In this document: piece by piece, positions 12,865 through 17,591 of the stretch
Position numbering within the stretch: position 1 is the first letter of the stretch
Layout of the letters: every line of letters starts with the position of its first letter
Notes under the pieces: model-generated
The model's database searches: none
Told to the model about the DNA's origin: nothing
The model's input: the letters and a program-made list of their open reading frames with translations, nothing else
Translations under genes and position numbers: made by a program
NCBI GenBank assembly: GCA_023390415.1
Contig: JAEWCW010000205.1
Coordinates: 1 to 17,591 of the forward strand
DNA length: 17,591 nucleotides
Reading direction: 5' to 3'
DNA from: Pseudomonadota bacterium
GTDB taxonomy: Bacteria > Pseudomonadota > Alphaproteobacteria > Sphingomonadales > Sphingomonadaceae

Positions 12865-14238
12865 TTAGAACTCGCCGGCGACGCCGACGCGGAAGGCGTT
12901 GTTGCGGTTTCCCGCGAACGAGAAGCCGATGCCGAGCGCGATCGGAGTCTCCGTATCGAAGCGGTGCATCAGCGATCCGCCGAGCGCGAACTCGCCGCGG
13001 AAGCTCGATCCGTTCAGCACATAGCTGGTCCGGCCCGGCGCCGACGGCATGCCTGGATGGCCCATCGCCACCGCCGCGGCGATCCCCTGCCGCATGTCGC
13101 GCCGATCGAGCTCGCGCAGGTCGAACAATTCGTCGATCCGCCCGGTCATCGCGGTCTGCGCCGCTTCGAGCGCCTGGATACCGGGAAGGATCGTCGTGCT
13201 TCGTCCGACCGTGCCCGACGAATCCACCGTCATCACCGCCACCGTGCCGCTCTGCGCCGCGGTGCTAGCGGCGATGTCGCCGATGCGGACCGAGCTTCCG
13301 GTCCCGCCGAGCGTCACCTGGTTCGCGGCAGTGGTCGTCGCGCTCTGGCCGATCGCGGTCGATCCGGCATGGGCGGCATTGGCGAGCCGGCCGACGGCGG
13401 TGGCGAAATTCTGAGTCGCCTGGGCGCTGACGCCGACCGCCGTCGAGCCGAGCGCGGTCGCGTCCGAATTGTGCCCGAGCGCGGTTGCCGCGGTCCCGCT
13501 CGCCACGGTCTGCCAGCCGAGCGCGGTCGAGGAGAGGCCGGAAGCCACCGTCTCGGTGCCGAGCGCGACGCTATTCTCGCCAGACGCGCGCGCATTCTCG
13601 CCGAGCGCCACCGCCCGCGCATTCGTCGCCTCTGCAAGCTGCCCGATCGCGATGGCGCTTCCGGGTGCGGCCGCGGCGGGCGGGTTGTTGGCGATGGCGC
13701 CCGCGCCGATCGCGATCGATCCAGCGGTGGACGCGGACACCGGTCGGGTGGCGGCAGCGCCCGCCGGGAGCGCTTCGCCGCCGATGGCGATTGTCCTGTC
13801 CGAACCCGCCAATGTCCGTCCGCCGACCGCTATCGATCCGGTCCCGGCTGCCGTCGCGCTCGGACCGATGGCTGTCGAAGCGAGGGCAGTGCCCGTCGTC
13901 TGCGCACCGGCGCCGATCGCGACGCTCACATTGCCGGCAGCCTGGGTGGTCACGCCGGTAAACGGATTGGCGGCGCCGATCGCCACCGAGCCGGGCGCGG
14001 CCGCGGCGGTGCCGGCGCCGAGCGCTGTGCCGTTTCCGACGGACGAGGTGCCCGCGCCCACAGCAGTCGAATTGTTGCCGGTCGTTGCGCTGTTCGCGCC
14101 GCATTCCGTGGTCGCGGTCCCGGCCCCGTTATTGCATTCGGGCGTCGGATCGGCCGCTGCCGTGCCGCCGGTGGCGAGCAATGTGCCCGCGGTCGCGCCG
14201 AGCAAGAGGGCGCGCACATGAAGACGTCGATTCAGCAT
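12865..14238 (-). CDS. YadA-type trimeric autotransporter adhesin
   Basis: The 457-aa product has a signal peptide (1-28, ending GTAAA). A short segment with two Cys (35 and 47) follows. A long head of YadA-like 14-residue repeats built on (S/T)xAIG/ALG runs to about 290 (STAVGAGT, SVAIGAAN, SIAIGAGA, SVALGTET, STAIGQSA). A neck-like NQVTLGGTGSSVRIGDIA and a short coiled-coil stalk lead to a C-terminal anchor (about 375-457) ending in Phe. Trimers form a 12-strand outer-membrane barrel and display the head. The stalk is very short. ATG 14238 is chosen because it lies 5 bases after AGGAGG; ATG 14241 and GTG 14244 are too close to it. Confidence 0.9.
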   Translation of the reverse strand: MLNRRLHVRALLLGATAGTLLATGGTAAADPTPECNNGAGTATTECGANSATTGNNSTAVGAGTSSVGNGTALGAGTAAAAPGSVAIGAANPFTGVTTQAAGNVSVAIGAGAQTTGTALASTAIGPSATAAGTGSIAVGGRTLAGSDRTIAIGGEALPAGAAATRPVSASTAGSIAIGAGAIANNPPAAAAPGSAIAIGQLAEATNARAVALGENARASGENSVALGTETVASGLSSTALGWQTVASGTAATALGHNSDATALGSTAVGVSAQATQNFATAVGRLANAAHAGSTAIGQSATTTAANQVTLGGTGSSVRIGDIAASTAAQSGTVAVMTVDSSGTVGRSTTILPGIQALEAAQTAMTGRIDELFDLRELDRRDMRQGIAAAVAMGHPGMPSAPGRTSYVLNGSSFRGEFALGGSLMHRFDTETPIALGIGFSFAGNRNNAFRVGVAGEF

Positions 14239-14243
14239 CATCA

Positions 14244-14249
14244 CCTCCT
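14244..14249 (-). promoter_or_regulatory. Near-perfect Shine-Dalgarno of the adhesin gene with adjacent hairpin
   Basis: On the minus strand AGGAGGTGAT matches ten bases of the 16S anti-SD complement, far stronger than other genes here. Four bases upstream lies CGCATGA / TCATGCG (14254-14260 and 14264-14270), a perfect 7-bp inverted repeat with a 3-nt loop. It could be an operator or a 5'-UTR hairpin. Confidence 0.6.
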
Positions 14250-14315
14250 ATTTCGCATGAGCGTCATGCGGGCACGAGGGTGACGGCTGCGTCCGTTCGG
14301 CCGCTACACGCGAAG

Positions 14316-14344
14316 GGTGATGAAGCGGTGATGGAGGCGTGATT
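14316..14344. promoter_or_regulatory. Three direct repeats with 11-bp period, PhoB-box-like
   Basis: GGTGATG (14316-14322), GGTGATG (14327-14333) and CGTGATT (14338-14344) are separated by 4-bp spacers. Read towards the adhesin gene they are AATCACG, CATCACC and CATCACC. A 7+4 layout repeated once per helical turn is the usual operator form for OmpR/PhoB-type winged helices. The array lies 78 bp upstream of the adhesin start. Confidence 0.5.
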
Positions 14345-14373
14345 TGTGCGCCGCGGGGGCTGGGATTCGCGTC

Positions 14374-14402
14374 TTGCTCCCGTTCTCGGCTTTCCCTATA
14401 TA
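14374..14402 (+). promoter_or_regulatory. Sigma70-like promoter for rimP-nusA-ylxR-infB
   Basis: TTGCTC (14374-14379) and TATATA (14397-14402) are separated by exactly 17 bp in an otherwise GC-rich region. Transcription would start near 14409, giving a leader of about 80 nt before the rimP ATG at 14491. Confidence 0.6.
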
Positions 14403-14440
14403 GCCCGTGCCTTTCTCGACATCGGTGACGAAGTTGAGGT

Positions 14441-14459
14441 CGGCCCCGGGGCGGGGCCG
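14441..14459 (+). other. GC-only hairpin in the rimP leader
   Basis: CGGCCCC (14441-14447) and GGGGCCG (14453-14459) form a perfect 7-bp stem with a 5-nt loop, in the leader between the rimP promoter and start codon. No T-tract follows, so it may shape the leader or be chance in GC-rich DNA. Confidence 0.4.
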
Positions 14460-14490
14460 GCGGCAGAGAGCTTTTGCATGTGGAGCCTGG

Positions 14491-15045
14491 ATGGCGGACG
14501 TCGCCGAGCTGACGAGGATCATCGCACCTGAGGTGGAAGCCGAGGGGCTTGCGCTGGTGCGCGTCAAGATGATCGGCGGCGCCTCGGACCCGACCCTGCA
14601 GGTAATGGCCGAGCGGCCGGACACCCGCCAGCTCGACCTCGAAGATTGCGCGCGGCTGTCGCGGCGCATCTCCGAGGCGCTCGACGCGCTGGAGGCCGAT
14701 GGCCGCGATCCGATCGCGGGCGCCTATCGGCTCGAAGTCTCCTCGCCGGGGATCGACCGGCCCCTGACCCGGCTCGGCGACTATGAGGATTGGAAGGGCC
14801 ACGACGCCCGGATCAACCTCGCCGAGAAACTGAACGGCCGGAAGGTGCTGAGCGGCCCGATCGTCGGCACCGAGGGCGAGACGATACTGATCGACGTCGC
14901 GGGCGCGGGCCCGATGGGCATCCCGTTCGACGCGATCCATTCGGCCAAGCTGGTCATGACCGACCGGCTGATCGCCGCAACCCAACCGCTGTCGGCCGAA
15001 GGCGCCGACGACATCGTTGAGACTGAGGAAGAAGGACAGGATTGA
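14491..15045 (+). CDS. rimP: Ribosome maturation factor RimP
   Basis: RimP assists 30S subunit assembly in the cytoplasm. The 184-aa product has the N-terminal alpha/beta domain (MADVAELTRIIAPEVEAEGL) and the family signature YRLEVSSPGIDRPLTR, followed by the C-terminal SH3-like barrel (HDARINLAEKLNGRKVLSG) and an acidic tail. GGAG lies 5 bases before the ATG at 14491. The frame extends further upstream without a stop but that part is unlike RimP. Its stop overlaps the nusA start in TGATG. It is the first gene of the classic rimP-nusA-ylxR-infB operon. Confidence 0.96.
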   Translation: MADVAELTRIIAPEVEAEGLALVRVKMIGGASDPTLQVMAERPDTRQLDLEDCARLSRRISEALDALEADGRDPIAGAYRLEVSSPGIDRPLTRLGDYEDWKGHDARINLAEKLNGRKVLSGPIVGTEGETILIDVAGAGPMGIPFDAIHSAKLVMTDRLIAATQPLSAEGADDIVETEEEGQD

Positions 15046-16661
15046 TGGCCACTACTGCAGGCGCTGGCGCTCCGGGCGCGATCTCCGCCAACAAGGCCGA
15101 GCTGCTCGCCATCGCCGACGCGGTCGCGCGCGAGAAGCTGATCGACAAGGCCATCGTCATCGAGGCGATGGAAGACGCCATCCAGCGCGCCGCCCGCGCC
15201 CGCTACGGCGCCGAGAACGACATCCGCGCCAAGCTCGATCCGAACAGCGGCGACCTTCGCCTGTGGCGGGTCGTCGAGGTCGTCGAGGAGGTCGAGGACT
15301 ATTTCAAGCAGGTGAACCAGAAGGACGCCGAGAAGCTTCAGCCCGGCGCGCAGATCGGCGACTTCATCGTCGATCCGCTGCCGCCGATCGAGTTCGGCCG
15401 GATCGCCGCCCAGGCCGCCAAGCAGGTCATCTTCCAGAAGGTCCGCGATGCCGAGCGCGAGCGCCAATATGAGGAATTCAAGGACCGCGTCGGCGAGATC
15501 ATCACCGGAGTGGTGAAGCGCGTCGAGTTCGGCCACGTCGTCGTCGATCTCGGCCGCGCCGAGGGCGTCATCCGCCGCGACCAGCAGATCCCGCGCGAGG
15601 TCGTCCGCGTCGGCGACCGCGTCCGCTCGCTGATCAGCGCGGTGCGCCGCGAGAATCGTGGCCCGCAAATCTTCCTCTCCCGCGCGCATCCCGACTTCAT
15701 GAAGAAGCTGTTCGCGCAGGAAGTGCCGGAAATTTACGACGGCATCATCGAGATCAAGGCCGCGGCCCGCGATCCGGGCAGCCGCGCCAAGATCGGCGTG
15801 ATCAGCCACGACAGCTCGATCGATCCGGTCGGCGCCTGCGTCGGCATGAAGGGTTCGCGCGTCCAGGCCGTCGTCCAGGAGCTCCAGGGCGAGAAGATCG
15901 ACATCATCCCCTGGTCGCCGGACCTCGCCACCTTCGTCGTCAACGCTCTGCAGCCGGCGACGGTCAGCCGAGTCGTGATCGACGAGGAGGAGAGCCGGAT
16001 CGAGGTGGTCGTCCCCGACGACCAGCTCAGCCTGGCGATCGGCCGCCGCGGGCAAAACGTCCGCCTCGCCAGCCAGCTCACCGGCTCGGCGATCGACATC
16101 ATGACCGAGGCCGACGCGTCCGAGAAGCGCCAGCGCGAGTTCGTCGAGCGCTCGACGATGTTCCAGGAGGAGCTGGACGTAGACGAGACGCTCGCCCAGC
16201 TGCTCGTCGCGGAAGGGTTCGGCGCGCTCGAGGAGGTGGCTTACGTGGAGCTCGACGAGCTCGCCTCGATCGAGGGCTTCGACGACGATCTCGCCACCGA
16301 GCTTCAGAGCCGCGCGGCCGAGGCGCTCGAGCGCCGCGAGGCCGCCGCCCGCGAGGAGCGCCGGGCGCTCGGCGTGTCTGACGAGCTCGCCGAAATCCCC
16401 TATCTCACCGAGCAGATGCTGGTGACCCTGGGCAAGGCCGGCATCAAGACTCTCGACGATCTCGCCGATCTCGCCACTGACGAGCTCGTCCAGAAGAAGC
16501 GGCCGGAGCAGCGCCGCCAGCGTGAGAGCAATCGCCCGGAGGACAAGGGCGGGATCCTCGCCGAGTACGGGCTCAGCGACGAGCAGGGCAACGAGATCAT
16601 CATGGCCGCCCGTGCGCATTGGTTTGAAGAGGAGGACGCGGTTGCGGAAACCTCCCAATGA
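15045..16661 (+). CDS. nusA: Transcription termination/antitermination factor NusA
   Basis: NusA binds RNA polymerase and modulates pausing, termination and antitermination. The 538-aa product has the N-terminal RNAP-binding domain (about 16-145), an S1 domain (148-213, GVVKRVEFGHVVVDLGRAEG), KH1 (about 240-300, GACVGMKGSRVQAVVQELQG) and KH2 (318-365, LAIGRRGQNVRLASQLTG). Two C-terminal helix-hairpin-helix repeats follow (about 375-430 and 448-525). A basic insert (484-502, KKRPEQRRQRES) lies within the second repeat. The N-terminus has a short Ala/Gly extension before ISANKAELLAIADAVAREK. The ATG at 15045 overlaps the rimP stop by one base and is preceded by AGGACAGG. Confidence 0.98.
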   Translation: MATTAGAGAPGAISANKAELLAIADAVAREKLIDKAIVIEAMEDAIQRAARARYGAENDIRAKLDPNSGDLRLWRVVEVVEEVEDYFKQVNQKDAEKLQPGAQIGDFIVDPLPPIEFGRIAAQAAKQVIFQKVRDAERERQYEEFKDRVGEIITGVVKRVEFGHVVVDLGRAEGVIRRDQQIPREVVRVGDRVRSLISAVRRENRGPQIFLSRAHPDFMKKLFAQEVPEIYDGIIEIKAAARDPGSRAKIGVISHDSSIDPVGACVGMKGSRVQAVVQELQGEKIDIIPWSPDLATFVVNALQPATVSRVVIDEEESRIEVVVPDDQLSLAIGRRGQNVRLASQLTGSAIDIMTEADASEKRQREFVERSTMFQEELDVDETLAQLLVAEGFGALEEVAYVELDELASIEGFDDDLATELQSRAAEALERREAAAREERRALGVSDELAEIPYLTEQMLVTLGKAGIKTLDDLADLATDELVQKKRPEQRRQRESNRPEDKGGILAEYGLSDEQGNEIIMAARAHWFEEEDAVAETSQ

Positions 16662-17367
16662 GGCGCCAACGCTAGATAGAGCGCGCGGCAAGGACGACGA
16701 TGCGGGTCCGGAGCGGACCTGCATCCTCACCCGCACGACCGCGCCCCGCGACAGCTTGATCCGCCTGGCGCTCTCGCCTGACGGCGAGGTGCTGCCCGAC
16801 GTCCGCGCCAAGGCGCCGGGCCGCGGCGCCTGGATCGGGGTCGACCAAGCGGCGCTCGACAAGGCGATCGCCAACGGCAAGCTCAAGGGCGCGCTCGCCC
16901 GGGCGTTCAAGACGAACGAGGTCCGGATCCCCGGCGATCTCGGCGAGCGCATCGCGGAGGCTCTTCGCCAGCAGGCGCTCGACCGGCTTGGACTCGAGGC
17001 ACGCGCCGGCAATCTGATCACCGGCACCGAGAAGATCGAGGTCGCCACCCGCCGCGGCGAGGTCGCTTTGTTGATCCATGCCGGCGATGCCGGCGAGGAC
17101 GGCAATCGCAAGCTGGACCAGGCGTGGCGGATGGGGGGCGGCGAGGCCCGGGGGCTGGTTTTTCCGGGAGCGCGCACCATATTGGCGTTGGCGCTCGGAC
17201 GGCAGAATGTGGTACATATCGCATTGATTGATCGCGCTGCCGCCGCGCGTGTGCGCCACGCGCTCGATCGGTGGCGCGTTTTTATCGGATCTGAGGCAGG
17301 GCTGAGCGCCGCAGCGGCGACGTCGCCGGATGCGTCGGCATTGAGTGTGGACGAAGGGTTTAAATGA
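16642..17367 (+). CDS. ylxR: YlxR (DUF448) fused to an L7Ae-like RNA-binding domain
   Basis: The 241-aa product joins an N-terminal YlxR domain (about 22-95: PERTCILTRTTAPRDSLIRL, GEVLPDVRAKAPGRGAWIG) to an L7Ae/L30e-like domain (about 105-205: LDRLGLEARAGNLITGTEKI, VALLIHAGDAGEDGNRKLD, ALGRQNVVHIAL). The fusion is usual in alphaproteobacteria and places a probable RNA-binding protein between nusA and infB. The start is a TTG at 16642 inside the nusA 3' end (20-bp overlap), chosen because AGGAGG lies 6 bases upstream and no ATG/GTG fits. The stop overlaps the infB start as ATGA. Confidence 0.92.
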   Translation: MRKPPNEAPTLDRARGKDDDAGPERTCILTRTTAPRDSLIRLALSPDGEVLPDVRAKAPGRGAWIGVDQAALDKAIANGKLKGALARAFKTNEVRIPGDLGERIAEALRQQALDRLGLEARAGNLITGTEKIEVATRRGEVALLIHAGDAGEDGNRKLDQAWRMGGGEARGLVFPGARTILALALGRQNVVHIALIDRAAAARVRHALDRWRVFIGSEAGLSAAAATSPDASALSVDEGFK

Positions 17368-17591
17368 GCGAGACGACTGACAAGCCGAAACTGGGAGCGC
17401 GCGCGCCGCTCGGCCTCAAGCGTACCGTCGAGGTCGGCAAGGTGAAGCAGAGCTTCAGCCACGGCCGATCGAACACGGTGATCGTGGAGACCAAGAAGGC
17501 TCGGACTCTTCGCCGTCCGGGCGATCCCGCGCCTGCGCCGGCTCCCGCCCCCGAGGCCGCGCCCGCCCCGGCGCCGGCCCCTGCTCCGGCT
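17364..17591 (+). CDS. infB: Translation initiation factor IF-2, N-terminal part (truncated by window edge)
   Basis: The visible 76 residues show the alphaproteobacterial IF-2 N-terminus: PLGLKRTVEVGKVKQSFSHG and SNTVIVETKKAR, then an Ala/Pro-rich linker (APAPAPAPEAAPAPAP) that continues to the window end. IF-2 brings initiator tRNA to the 30S subunit. The G domain lies outside the window. The ATG at 17364 overlaps the ylxR stop by 4 bp. Position after rimP, nusA and ylxR confirms the assignment. Confidence 0.97.
   Translation, partial: MSETTDKPKLGARAPLGLKRTVEVGKVKQSFSHGRSNTVIVETKKARTLRRPGDPAPAPAPAPEAAPAPAPAPAPA

Noticed and set aside
12676..14283. 535-codon and other long plus-strand frames opposite the adhesin gene
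   Set aside because: The minus strand encodes clear YadA repeats, a signal peptide and an anchor; the plus-strand product is an Arg/Gly/Ala shadow.
14781..17462. 893-codon open frame on the minus strand opposite rimP, nusA and ylxR
   Set aside because: It is antisense to three certain genes and its His/Leu/Asp-rich composition is what reverse-strand codons of a GC-rich gene produce.

Overview
This window looks like chromosomal DNA from a high-GC alphaproteobacterium, most likely a sphingomonad (order Sphingomonadales). The signs are: a permuted, two-piece alphaproteobacterial tmRNA gene encoding the tag ANDNEALAIAA; an NDUFS4-type complex I accessory gene; the order rimP-nusA-ylxR-infB with a YlxR-L7Ae fusion; and a strong G/C bias at third codon positions throughout. 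No insertion sequence, prophage, CRISPR array or tRNA gene was seen. Gene packing is tight, with many 1 to 4 bp start/stop overlaps and several convergent gene ends that touch or overlap.

Layout. At 1-1245 is the 3' part of an unrecognised multi-pass membrane protein with a coiled-coil region. It is followed by a twin-arginine exported MsrB (1282-1776). On the minus strand lie a PdeM-type phosphoesterase (1773-2435), a 53-aa putative membrane peptide (2474-2635) and an MgtC/SapB protein (2675-3175). A zinc-ribbon membrane protein (3275-3988) converges on an orphan ExbD (3993-4412), which has its own -10 element. Next come an ABM-domain protein (4485-4826, minus) and the NDUFS4-like subunit (4925-5203, plus).

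From 8396 down to 5182 the minus strand carries one compact cassette: LemA lipoprotein, TPM lipoprotein, YgcG-like TPM protein with a Gly-rich tail, membrane TPM protein and NUDIX hydrolase. The last four genes overlap one another by 1 to 4 bp. The first two TPM proteins look like a local duplication. mscL (8474-8911) diverges from the cassette and is followed by split ssrA (about 8955-9312) and two small lipoprotein genes.

At 10206-11212 a GST and a 90-aa conserved hypothetical form a minus-strand pair. A CadC-like membrane wHTH/TPR regulator (11304-12860) converges on a YadA-type trimeric autotransporter (12865-14238), with a perfect 11-bp hairpin at their junction. The 250 bp between the adhesin and rimP hold a sigma70-like promoter for rimP, an 11-bp-period triple direct repeat of the kind bound by OmpR/PhoB-type winged helices, and a hairpin next to a near-perfect Shine-Dalgarno for the adhesin. 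The window ends in the translation/transcription operon rimP-nusA-ylxR-infB, with infB truncated by the window edge.

The least explained parts are the N-terminal membrane protein, the triple-TPM/LemA cassette, and the pairing of a CadC-like regulator, a YadA adhesin and PhoB-box-like repeats. No wholly new system can be proven from sequence alone.
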